Positions 54,001 to 63,393 of a stretch of DNA of 64,000 nt are shown one piece after another (the stretch's first letter is position 1; each line of letters starts with the position of its first letter). A model generated the notes under the pieces. It was not told the origin of the DNA, did no database searches, and worked only from the letters and a program-made list of their open reading frames with translations. The stretch covers positions 20,806,902 to 20,870,901 of the forward strand of contig OY756965.1 in NCBI GenBank assembly GCA_963580455.1, given 5' to 3'. Source of the stretch: Euonymus europaeus (Eukaryota; Streptophyta; Magnoliopsida; Celastrales; Celastraceae). The position numbers and the translations under genes are program-made.

Positions 54001-54749
54001 GGTGGCTGAGGGAGTCTGAAGTTTCAATTGCAAATGGGTTAAACGATCTGAATTTGTCGGAGAATGGGGTTGTCTTGAAGCATAGGTTGCAAGAATATGT
54101 TGGAGTAGTGCAGCCTACTGCAGCTTCTCTTCCCCTCCCACTCTCTGTGGATCTCATTTCTCGCAATGGATTTTCCGATCAAGTTTCTGATTCTATAATA
54201 TCATCTAAACTTGATTATGTCTTGCCATCGGAACAAAGTTTTGATGGTCTGCACGGGAAGTCGTCATCAGCCTTGCCCGCAGTTGTCAGAAAGAATCCTG
54301 TGAGTCGTCCAGCTCGTCGTGTTGGTCCTCCGCCTGGCTTTAGCCCCGTTCCCCCAAAACCTGTAAATGAGTTCTTGTCTGGTATTAGTGTAGATGGTAA
54401 TATGCAGATGGATGATTATAGCTGGCTAGATGGATATCAGCTACCGTCATCATCAAAAAGCATGGGGTTTACTAATACTACCAATCACACAGCTCAATCA
54501 TCCTATCATGCAAATGTGAAGAACAACATGACAGGATCTACAAGCTTTCCGTTTCCTGGAAAACAACTCCCAACTATGCAACCTCAAATGGAAAACCATA
54601 GAATTCTGCAGGAGTACCAGATTCCTGGTCATCTGAAGCTATATGAAGAGCAGCAGCAGCAACAACTTGGCAAAACAATTCAGCAACCTATGCCGCTGCC
54701 AGAGCAGTTTAAGGGAGTTCCACCTCGGGAAGGTCATTTCTTTGTGTGA
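51058..54749 (+). CDS. SMG7: SMG7, nonsense-mediated mRNA decay factor
   Basis: Five coding exons: 51058-51129, 51523-52128, 52245-52367, 52556-52785 and 52868-54749. Total 2913 nt, 970 residues, all phases closing. N-terminal LSSRERAQRLYNKNVELESK and RRRSAQARIPSDPNAWQQMR lead into the EST1/14-3-3-like domain that binds phosphorylated UPF1. This is followed by TPR-like helices (YRCLIYLGDLSRYKALYG, YYMQACSLWPLSGNPHHQLA, SYSGDELLAIYRYFRSLAVD) and the helical-hairpin domain (LACHPDVA, ALWEDFELRGFLPLAPAQS). The C-terminus is low-complexity with PARRVGPPPGFSP and a Gln-rich stretch. Plant SMG7 targets aberrant mRNAs for decay and is also needed for exit from meiosis. The start is the first of two ATGs (51058 or 51061). 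The last exon is unusually long, as in the Arabidopsis gene. Confidence 0.95.
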
Positions 54750-54771
54750 GATCATTATGAAGAAATAGATG

Positions 54772-55648
54772 GTTAGTTTTCATGGCTCCATTTTCTGCTT
54801 GTAATATGACTGATTCTCTGCTGTGTAGCTGTTCTTTCTTTTTTTGTTCTTCAATTAATTTCACGGACCCATATTCTTTTCTTTCTTTTTTATTTAAGAA
54901 TCTTTTGCAGTGAAGATCCTGCGGACTCACACAACCTGGTTCAGTCTTTGCCTTTGCAACCCTGCCAATATTTAGTAGTTTTTGTTGGATAATGTTGGTG
55001 TTGCAGGCACCTACGTCCAAATTGGTATCTTTCTTTATCTGCTCAAATATGTCATTTTGTACAATTTCTTCATTTTTTTGTTCGAGGATACTGCCTACAG
55101 TTCTCATTTATGTGTTTTTAGTTTTATTGGGGTACTGATTTGTCTAGTATACTTTTATTTCATTGAACATCTGTATTTTCAAATGGATGGATAGATTTGA
55201 TGTGTGTGTTAAGTTGTGTCTAATTAGTAGATATGTTGAGCGTCCATCTAGGTTGAATTTTTCTGATATTATGCTCATATGTATGTGGCCTGGAAGCAGG
55301 TTGTGAAATTAGCTATGTAACATTCTTTATGCTGTGCAAATGTGGTATGATTGAGAGACCTGGATAGTCAAAATGATAGCAAGTTCTCATTAGATTTTAA
55401 GTTTTTTTTTCTTCCTAGTTTTCTGAAATCCAGTCTGTTGAACCAGCTCAATATTCAATAGGACCTTTTGCTCTGTGGTGCAATTTTAATGTAGCAGGTG
55501 AAAATTTGAGAAATTTTTAGAAAATAGTATGTTTACGTTGAGTAAATTAAGATAGTCACTATGTGCATGTACTCAATTACATATGCTAAAAATATTTTTT
55601 TTTTCATTTCATACGATTTTGGTGAATAATTTTCTTCTTGTCATACAG
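54772..55648 (+). other. Probable 3'-UTR introns of SMG7
   Basis: Past the stop codon (54749), splice-like signals recur. Donor ATG|GTTAGT at 54771/54772 pairs with acceptor TTTTGCAG at 54910. Donor ATTG|GTATCT at 55024/55025 pairs with acceptor CATACAG at 55648. This would give introns 54772-54910 and 55025-55648, with an optional acceptor TTGCAG at 55006. Arabidopsis SMG7 mRNA also has 3'-UTR introns and is itself a decay target (from memory). Inferred from motifs and family; no transcript evidence. Confidence 0.45.
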
Positions 55649-56093
55649 GTTTTGCTGAGCTTTCGGGTCGCTGTGAATGGTGGTTGTTATTGGGTTGGGG
55701 TTTGAAAATGTTTCACTTATGATGATACATCACCTTTCTGAATGGGTGGGTTGCCCATAGGCCATATAGTGTTTTGGAAGCATTGGGCGGTTGGTCGTTG
55801 TTTGCTACCTGGTGAAATGAAAATAAACCATAGATTCATTCCTTAAAACGGGAGGTAAAGGCATGTTGGAGGGGAATGGCACAACGCTTCTAGTCAATGG
55901 CTGTTACAAGCAGATGAGTACTAAAGGGGTAGAGTCATCAGGCCAGCTTGTGAGCCTGCCTTGGAGTTTCCAGAAGATCAAAATTGGAATTTTAGTGGAA
56001 AAAGGTTTTGTTCGTGTGGAGATGGACTTGGGATGTCAAATGGTAATAAGTATGCCAGCAGATATGCACTATACTATTTAAAATAGTTTTATT
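55649..56093 (+). other. Likely last non-coding exon of SMG7
   Basis: Follows the CATACAG acceptor. It holds an open frame (55863-56081) with no recognisable motif, which I treat as chance. The mRNA end may lie in the tandem duplication that follows. Confidence 0.35.
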
Positions 56094-56495
56094 TTCCAGT
56101 TAATCTGGATGACTTGTGCTGCAACTATGTGTGGTGTGAACTTACTAGGCCGTGTGTATTGTGTTTATGGCGTTCTTACTGAACCCTTGTACCTTTTCTT
56201 ATTTCTTTATTATCATCGTGTCAATCCTGTGGAACCATAGCAGTCTGCAAGCTATCAGGCTTACCAAGCTACCTTGTCCTCTTTAAGTTATCAGGCTTTC
56301 CAGTTAATCTGGATGACTTGTGCTGCAACTATGTGTGGTGTGAACTTACTAGGCCGTGTGTATTGTGTTTATGTCGTTCTTACTGAACCCTTGTACCTTT
56401 TCTTATTTCTTTATTATCATCGTGTCAATCCTGTGGAACCATAGCAGTCTGCAAGCTATCAGGCTTACCAAGCTACCTTGTCCTCTTTAAGTTAT
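56094..56495. repeat. 204-bp tandem duplication, nearly identical copies
   Basis: Copy 1 (56094-56297) and copy 2 (56298-56495) both begin ttccagttaatctggatgac and run to ctttaagttat. By eye they differ at one base (tatggcgttc against tatgtcgttc); copy 2 is cut short by a few bases. High identity points to a recent event. It lies at the probable SMG7 mRNA end. Confidence 0.9.
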
Positions 56496-57241
56496 GCTTC
56501 ATTTAAAATGGGTTCTTAACAGAAAATTGAAGCAAACTGGGAATTTGCACTTCTACCCTCCCAATTTATCTGGCAGGATGGCAACCAGAGGACACTGGGA
56601 AAACTTTCTCAGCCTTTGTCAACCAGACCACCACCTTGGTGGTTTGACCAATAAAAGTTTATATAGCAGTTAGACACTGAACTCTCTCAATTGTCGAATT
56701 ATTCTTCGGAAGAAAACTAATACGGCGACAGATTTACACTCGCACCCAAGTGAACGCTTGAACCGAATTAGATAGAAATTAGTAAATTACTTAATAGTTT
56801 TACATTGTGAATGACCATGAACTTTCTTATTATTAAGCAAACGCTACCATGCAAGAGAGCCTACAATTTCAAGAGTAAAATAAACAGATGTCAGTCTGAA
56901 GCTCACACGTTTAAACTGTAGCAGCAAGCAAATAAAATCGGGTTTGGACTTAACGTTCCCTGTTATTTATGGATTCTCCGATTCTAAGAAACCCTATCTA
57001 AAAAAACTCAAGTCAGGATAGACCCCCATCTTCAATTATTCAAATAAAATCATGAGCACCCAAGTATATTTGGTTTCATTTTATCAAACACGGTTCTAAT
57101 TTTCTTGCGGTAAGATTTTAAAGATTGGGGCTTCAAATCAACAAAAAAAGTTTCTTCCTCAAAAGATTTCTGAGTTCTTTCCTACTTCAAGCGCTACCGT
57201 GCACTCTTCTTCGACATTAAACAATCAAGAATCTATCTTTG
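56496..57241. other. Intergenic, no gene recognised
   Basis: Moderately AT-rich unique sequence between the tandem duplication and the heme-oxygenase-like fragment. No open frame or family match seen. Confidence 0.3.
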
Positions 57242-57465
57242 TCCACACACATGGCTTCGCTAACGCCAAGTTCTCAGTCTCAATATGTTCTTAAGAAGTC
57301 CGCCTGAAACTATTAAAAGCCCCGATTGCAAATTTCGGCTCCAATTTTATACCCAAAAGTATTTTTCTTCAGTTTCGATTACCCATGGCAGAGAAGCCGA
57401 AGCGGCATTACCCAGGAGAGGCTAAGGGGTTTATGGAGGAGATGAGGGTTGTGGCGATAAAATTG
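57242..57465 (+). pseudogene. Heme oxygenase 1-like fragment (first exon)
   Basis: From ATG at 57242 the sequence reads MASLTPSSQSQYVLKKS, like the chloroplast transit peptide of plant HO1/HY1. It then meets TGA. In a shifted frame it continues RLKLLKAPIANFGSNFIPKS and MAEKPKRHYPGEAKGFMEEM RVVAIKL, matching the conserved start of the mature enzyme (AEKPKKRYPGEAKGFVEEMR). After RVVAIKL similarity stops: no heme-binding or catalytic helices follow. Intact HO1 makes biliverdin from heme in plastids for phytochrome chromophore. A 129-residue open frame from 57385 to 57774 exists but only its first ~27 residues look like heme oxygenase, so I read it as a truncated copy, not a working gene. Source (segmental copy or retrocopy) is not resolved. 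Confidence 0.6.
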
Positions 57466-58123
57466 TTAACATTCACTTTCTCATTGGACACCTTCACTCC
57501 ACGAAACTTACCGACTTCAACACAATCCCCATTTTTCTCATTTGGGTTCCTTATTTTCCTCTTGCAAGTTCGCAAGGGTAAGAAAACAGACCCAACAGAG
57601 GAATCCAGGCCCCTTTCACTCCACAAAACTCATCGACTGAGCTCCGATTGGAAGTCGACGTTGTCCTTATCGTCCATCGTAAAGAAGAGAGACGAAAACA
57701 GAGACGAGAATCGAAGAGAAAAGAAGAGGCTAAAAAAAGGTAATGAGGTTGATGTCATGGGGTTTATAGAATAGGATTTTTGGGGAGGGGTGTAGATGAG
57801 AATTGCTGCCAAAATCTGTAATGGAAATCAATCCGTCACTTATTTGTGGCAAAAGAACCGTCTCTAAACTTTCAGTGGATGTTCCTGACATAATTTGTGA
57901 CGGGTATTATGATAAAAGTTTTGTGGCAAATATTATCCATCACAAAATCTCTCAAAAAAACAAACCGCTCCTGCCACAGAAACTATTTCATTTTCTATTA
58001 CAATTTGTTTTTTGTACAATGGAAGGTGAGGGATGCATATGAATTAACCATCCGATTAAAGGACTACAGCATTATCGACATTTTGAAATTCATAATTACG
58101 TACGGTTCCAACATTGGTTGTAT
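57466..58123. other. Downstream of the heme-oxygenase-like fragment, no gene recognised
   Basis: The open frame that continues to 57774 is Lys/Arg/Glu-rich near its end (KKRDENRDENRREKKRLKKG) but shows no family match. The remainder is non-coding. Confidence 0.3.
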
Positions 58124-58139
58124 AATATTCGTAGAAATC

Positions 58140-58359
58140 GCCCCCAGGGCATATGGCTGAGCGGTATCCACCTTGTCAAAACCCTTAACGGGGGAAGTGG
58201 AGGTTGTGAGTTCGAACCCTCGTAGAGGTATTCGACCACTTCTGAAGCGGCAGGTGATCCCTACCGTAAGGCTGCACATCCTGCGACTTACATCTGTCAG
58301 TGACTCCCAGGACAGGGAACTGACGGACGGGTTTCGGTTTCTCGACCCCAAACCGGAGG
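58140..58359 (+). mobile_element. tRNA-derived SINE with 16-bp target-site duplication
   Basis: An RNA polymerase III A box (tggctgagcgg, 58154-58164) and B box (gagttcgaaccc, 58208-58219) sit near the 5' end of a 220-bp body. The body is flanked by identical 16-mers aatattcgtagaaatc at 58124-58139 and 58360-58375. The perfect duplication suggests a fairly recent insertion. The 3' end (accccaaaccggagg) has no poly(A) or poly(T) tail, unusual for common plant SINE families. Confidence 0.85.
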
Positions 58360-58375
58360 AATATTCGTAGAAATC

Positions 58376-58892
58376 AAATATTGAGGCATACAATGCGTAT
58401 ATTAATGCTTTGGCTTCTACGTGCACATATTATAATGGATCGACATGTTAAGCAGATTTAATTCGTAATGAGGGATTGTGTATATATATGTATATGTATA
58501 CACACAGTTAGACACACGCTGAACGAAGAGCACAGTAATCAAGATTTAATGGCAAATAAATTATAAAATCAATTATCAGATCAACTTAAACCATAAAGCA
58601 TATCAAAGAGAACAAAATTAGCACTTGCATGATTCTGCACAAACTTGTTTAATTTAAATATAAATTCTAATATAAAATTAAGTCATCGATCGATATGGAA
58701 TGGAATGGGGCAATGTGAATTTAATTAGAACAAAAGAATCATGTATATATGGACAGCTGATGCCTGATGGGATAAAATTAATCTCACTGTTCATGCGGCA
58801 GCTCCATCATACATTCACACACACACACAAACATGTTTTGCAGAAACAAAAAAGTGATATATATATATATATGTGTGTGTGTGTACCATGCA
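58376..58892. other. Intergenic, 3' flank of the ARGOS-like gene
   Basis: AT-rich, with CA/TA microsatellites (58815-58828 and 58858-58884). No gene seen. Confidence 0.3.
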
Positions 58893-59114
58893 TCAAACTG
58901 GTGCTGCCGAAGCGGTTCTACTATTGTCTTCTGGCCGAGGTTTTGATGAAGAGAAGGCCACCAAAACAAGGAGGCTCATAATCAAGAGTGGTACAGACAG
59001 TAGGATCATCGGCGGCGGAGGCAGCGGCGGTAACACAAGTGGAAGCACCAGTAGAAATACAGTCAACACAAGCATCATCATCATCATCCACCTCAAACTG
59101 AAATACTTTAACAT
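58893..59114 (-). CDS. ARGOS / ORGAN SIZE RELATED (OSR)-like small membrane protein
   Basis: Single exon, 73 residues starting MLKYFSLRW. The OSR core is LPLVLPPLPPPP between two hydrophobic segments (MLVLTVFLLVLPLVL and MILLSVPLLIMSLLVLVAF), the hallmark of ARGOS, ARL, OSR1 and OSR2. These small ER/Golgi membrane proteins promote organ growth by affecting cell number or size, and dampen ethylene responses. This copy is shorter at the N-terminus than most relatives. Five successive Met codons follow RW, so initiation could be at a later one. In Arabidopsis OSR1 (At2g41230) lies between PIP5K5 and bHLH100, as here. A minus-strand TATA-like cctatatatcc is near 59362-59372. Confidence 0.82.
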   Translation of the reverse strand: MLKYFSLRWMMMMMLVLTVFLLVLPLVLPPLPPPPMILLSVPLLIMSLLVLVAFSSSKPRPEDNSRTASAAPV

Positions 59115-59445
59115 GCAATAATTAATAAATATATAAATTATGTACGAAAAACACAAGATCCAGCTGTATGTATGTATGTAGCTAGCTAGCTATCGAAATT
59201 ACGAAATTATTCCAGGGCCACCGATGGATCGGAGATTTTTTCATGCTTATTTCTCGTCTTCCTCCGTTGACTGATGCACGAACAAAGATGGTGTTCACAC
59301 ACATATATATATGGAGAGAGAGGGGAGAGAGATTTGGTCAAATTAAAGCCAATAAAGGTCGGGATATATAGGAAAGTTTGATTATATGTCATCATACATA
59401 TGTCTTGGTTCAATTACTAATTCCCATCACGTACAGTGGCAAATT

Positions 59446-59448
<3 letters not shown>

Positions 59449-59482
<34 letters not shown>
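59449..59482. repeat. TA microsatellite
   Basis: About 17 uninterrupted TA units, intergenic, upstream of the ARGOS-like gene. Confidence 0.9.
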
Positions 59483-59485
<3 letters not shown>

Positions 59486-59825
59486 AATCGATTTGGCCAA
59501 ATTTATACTAGGTTTCTCTATGTCATTTCTTATTCCTCTTTTTTATTTGAATTACTTAATTTATTATTTAAGTCCAATTCATTGTCTTTAGTGATCAGAG
59601 GCATAAGCTAAAAAATATATATAATAAAACGAAAAAAATATGGCATCTCTCTTTGGTAAAACACAATTCTTAAATCATGGAAATGAATTAAAATAAAAAA
59701 AAATTGACTCCTAATTTTATTTATTCATTGGTTCTCATGAATCGACCAATTTAGCTTCAGTTTTCTAGATAAGCGTTACTTTTTTCTTCAATGCGTTGAG
59801 GGGCACGACACGGTTAAAAATAATA

Positions 59826-60091
59826 CTCCCTCCGTTCCATTTTAATTATCACTTATTTCTTTTTGAGATGTTCCAAAATACATGTTCATTTTAATTAATG
59901 AAAGCTATTTTTCTCCATTTTTTATTTATTTATGCTTAACTTGAAAAACTCAATAACCTACGTATTAATTATAGTGTCAAAGTATTTGTCATTATAAATA
60001 GAGATATAAACGTCAAATTGAAAGTGTATTAAATATTTTCTTAAACTGTGTGAACAAAATGAAGGGAACAATTAAGATGAGACGAAGGGAA
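59826..60091. mobile_element. Stowaway-like MITE (Tc1/mariner type)
   Basis: The left end ctccctccgttccattttaa is the classic Stowaway terminus. The right end gggaacaattaagatgagac followed by gaagggaa is its degenerate inverted copy. Both ends abut TA dinucleotides (59824-59825 and 60092-60093), the expected target site. About 266 bp, AT-rich, no coding potential. Confidence 0.75.
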
Positions 60092-61157
60092 TAATAAAAA
60101 TTTTAATTTGTAAGAGAAGGAAAAAATTTATGGGCCACCGCGATTAATATCCACTTATTAGTTCCCTCGGAATCTAGACTATCAGTGTAACTTCCAGCCA
60201 CAGGTGTTGCGTTCGTGTACTCAAAACCCGACACGTCAGACGACATGGTCCAAGGAGGGAGCCCACAGAGTATGATAGCATACAAGGACCACGACCGCTT
60301 TCATGTTTGACCACCTTCTACGCAATACAATGCATCTCTTTAAATTTGTCTCCTTTTTATTTTAAAGGGGAATGATTTCGGTCAGATCTAGTCCTTTCAC
60401 TTTTCATTTGCATAGTTTTCTTAATTATTTTTTAAAAATTGCGATGATAAAATAAAATAAAATAAAAAACTCCACGCATAAATGAATAATGATACATGCA
60501 TGCGTGTCCATTTGTGAAGAAGATTTGGCCTCATATTATATAATCTCGTTAAAAAATATATGAAATATTTTTAAAAATAATGTATAAAAAAAGGTAAAAA
60601 CTTTTATTAAAATTTATGACTTGATTGAAATTATAGTGCACCTTCTGCAATTGATGGCAGGTAGAGATACCTTTTCTATTTGTTCATGCATCTAGTCCTA
60701 ATCAATCCAAATGATATTTACTAGTGTAATTGACTATGCATATATATAGAGTTTGGTACGGTCAAACTCAGTAGACTCACTGACTTAGACACTTGCATAC
60801 TGTTTAGCACTTACTAAGTTACGATTACGGATCATTGGGTTGACATTCAAAGGTGAATGAGGCGAGATGAGAGTAAAAATCACTAACTTTCTTGTTTGAT
60901 TTATTTTAGAAAGGTGAAATCTCAAACTCAATCCCTCCCTCATTTTTTTTTACGAAGATTAGTAAAATTAACCAAAACAATGAGATTAGCTAATTTTCAC
61001 AAGCGAGAATGAGTTTTGAAGTTGGATATACCATACATGATGCATTGATGCTGCTTTCATCTCGATTGTCCTACATCAATTTTTCATAGCTCTTCTTAGG
61101 CCCATTGAGGCCCAAATCTCAAGCGCTAAAAATAACTAATTTTAAAATTAATATTAT

Positions 61158-62289
61158 TTAAAAATACACTTTCTTCTCCTGCAATGACAAAAGCTTCTCA
61201 CTCAAAACCGAACTCTCCAACTTATAACTTATTTCCACCTGCAGCCCATAACACACAAAAAATCACATCAAATTATAGGAAAAACAAAACCGTGCTTAAT
61301 TAAATATATCAAACTGAAATTAATTTACATATATAATTAAAGTGATTAAATTACCTGAAGATGTAAATTGTAGAAACAAATCCCTCCAGAGGACTCAAAG
61401 GAATTAGCATTAATCAACTGCAGGTCATCATCTTCTTCTAAGTTATTTATGATATGAGAAAATAGTAACAATGGCTTCCCATGCATCTTAAAAGCGGAAA
61501 TTTGAACAGCAACCTCTGTGTCACTAATCCTAGTTGTTGAAACTGCTAATGAAGAAGTGTGATTAATTTTCCTCCTAAGTTTCTTCTCTTGATCAACTAC
61601 TAATTGATCCAGGTCCCCGGATAATCTTGCACAAAGCTCTTCTTTCTTTCCAAACAATCTCCCCACCTGCTGTTGTAGTTCTGGTATGTACTCAATCACA
61701 CGGCCCACTGTGGCTGGTATGCTTCCTTTCTTCTGCAAATTGCAATTAATTATTACTTCTCTTGGATTAAGCGCTGCGCGACAATGAATAAAATTCCATC
61801 TCCTAACCCAACTGGTCACCCTAGCTCACTCTACGATAATATTTGAATTAAGATTTTACATATTTCTCTTATAAGTTTTTAACTTTTTCAGACTCCGCAT
61901 GTTTGACGAAAAAATGTTTATTCATGAAAAATATTTAATTTCTTCCTTCTTTCCAACCAATAGTATCGATCAGAATATCTACATATATATATATATACCT
62001 TTTGATCATCAGGAGGAAGTAATGATTGTAGCGATGAATACAAGCCGTTGATCTTCTTGCGGCGATGGCGTTCGCTGGCATTATGATTTAGCTTCTTATT
62101 ATTATTGTTTGGGACTTGATCTCCAGTGCCATATGATGTGAAGGCATGAAGTGGCTCCAATACTTGTTGCTGAGCAGGTGGTCGAGGTAGATGGTATTGA
62201 TCATCGAGAAGAGACTGGTACTGATCATCAGGAGCAGTTTCACGGCCTATTAGAGATTCCTCTAAAGGCCATCCAAATGTTGAAAGCAT
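61158..62289 (-). CDS. Clade Ib bHLH transcription factor (bHLH38/39/100/101, ORG2/ORG3-like)
   Basis: Three exons: 61999-62289, 61355-61732 and 61158-61238. Total 750 nt, 249 residues, all phases closing. The basic helix-loop-helix is at about residues 65-120: KKLNHNASERHRRKKINGLY (His69, Glu73 and Arg77 for E-box contact), then SSLQSLLPP, the loop across the exon 1/2 junction, and VGRVIEYIPELQQQV. A C-terminal ACT-like region follows (ISDTEVAVQISAF, ICFYNLHLQVEISYKLES). Clade Ib factors pair with FIT to switch on iron-uptake genes under iron deficiency. An in-frame upstream LLAL (TTG at 62310) looks like the family's usual MLAL start with ATG lost, so I start at 62289 (MLSTFGWPLEES). The position beside the ARGOS-like gene matches bHLH100. 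Confidence 0.9.
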
Positions 62290-63393
62290 AGAAGGTGATA
62301 ATGCTAACAATGCTTTGGTTTAATTTATTGATGATGATCGATATGAATTAGGTGAGATATGGTCATGGATTCATGGCATGAATATGCACATATATATACA
62401 CACACAGGCACGACACTTGTGCAACCATATATCATCTCTACAACATTTATTAAAATTGTTAGAAAAAGGAAGTAATGTCTTCACATATTAATTTGCTCTT
62501 TATAGAGTTTTATGACTTTGTGTTGGGATTACAATACAAAAACTCATGATGATAAATGAAAATGACATCCTAGCTACCTTCCCTGCTCACTTGATGCTTA
62601 GCATGTATATATAATATATATATATATAGTAAAGTAATAATAAAGTGTTTTTTTGGGATATGTTGGTGTGACATGCATTTAAGTTATTAGTGTTTTTTTA
62701 TCACTCAGAAGTCCGAATCCAAGATAAATTTCAATGGATTGTGTGGCTTGTGTCCTTTGCATGGTCACGCATGCAAAAAGTAGCTTTGTTGGTGTATGCA
62801 CGTGCCTTGCTCCCATGTAGCGTGGAGGCCAATCAGTCTTCTCATTTCTAGTAAGTGCCTTTCAGAATTCAGTCAAAAAATTACATGTACGACATCAATA
62901 TAATGTGTGTTTTACTGCCGGTTATTCCTCCGTTAGGCCATAGATGGGCCAGGCTAGCCTACAACGTATTGCTAGGCCTAGGAAAAGCCCTTATCGGCTT
63001 GACGCCTTTTAATAAAGCTTGACGCGTAGTTGCGTAATTGGGTGCAACTTACGATTGGAAGCCCAACCTAATCCCTGGTTTTTCTATGTTCGTCTCAGGC
63101 CTTGGGCCAAGTAGCAGCAAAGCATAAACCTAATGATTTAATTAACTCATATTGAATGTTTAAATAATAAATTTATATGATATTATTTTCAATTAATAAA
63201 AGATTCCTAATTTTTCACCCAAACCAAAAGGCATAAAGCAATGTTCTGGACTAATATGCAGAAATTAATTGATACTAATAATCCATCTTGGAGTTGACAG
63301 AAGCTGGCACATGAAACTGCAAATCATATAACACTAATACTACAACAAAATAAATGCACAAGAGCGCGGAGACCAATATATAGTAGGTTGTGG
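62290..63393. other. 1.1-kb intergenic region
   Basis: The left part is the bHLH promoter (TA repeats at about 62388-62400 and 62607-62629). The right part contains the aquaporin 3' UTR. No gene or element recognised between. Confidence 0.35.

Larger units (their letters stand above)
59115..61157. other. 2-kb intergenic region
   Basis: Holds the ARGOS-like promoter, a TA microsatellite (59449-59482), a Stowaway-like MITE (59826-60091) and, near the right end, the bHLH 3' UTR. A short open frame (60103-60285 minus) has no recognisable motif. Confidence 0.35.

Noticed and set aside
53651..54166. 171-residue minus-strand open frame
   Set aside because: Antisense shadow of the long SMG7 last exon; no family features.
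55863..56081. 72-residue open frame after SMG7
   Set aside because: No known motif; it sits in the probable SMG7 3' UTR.
57385..57774. 129-residue open frame as a real gene
   Set aside because: Only its first ~27 residues resemble heme oxygenase; the rest is low-complexity and the upstream transit-peptide part is out of frame.
58140..58225. A functional tRNA gene
   Set aside because: A and B boxes are present but the spacing is longer than in a tRNA, no cloverleaf is evident, and the flanking duplication marks a SINE.
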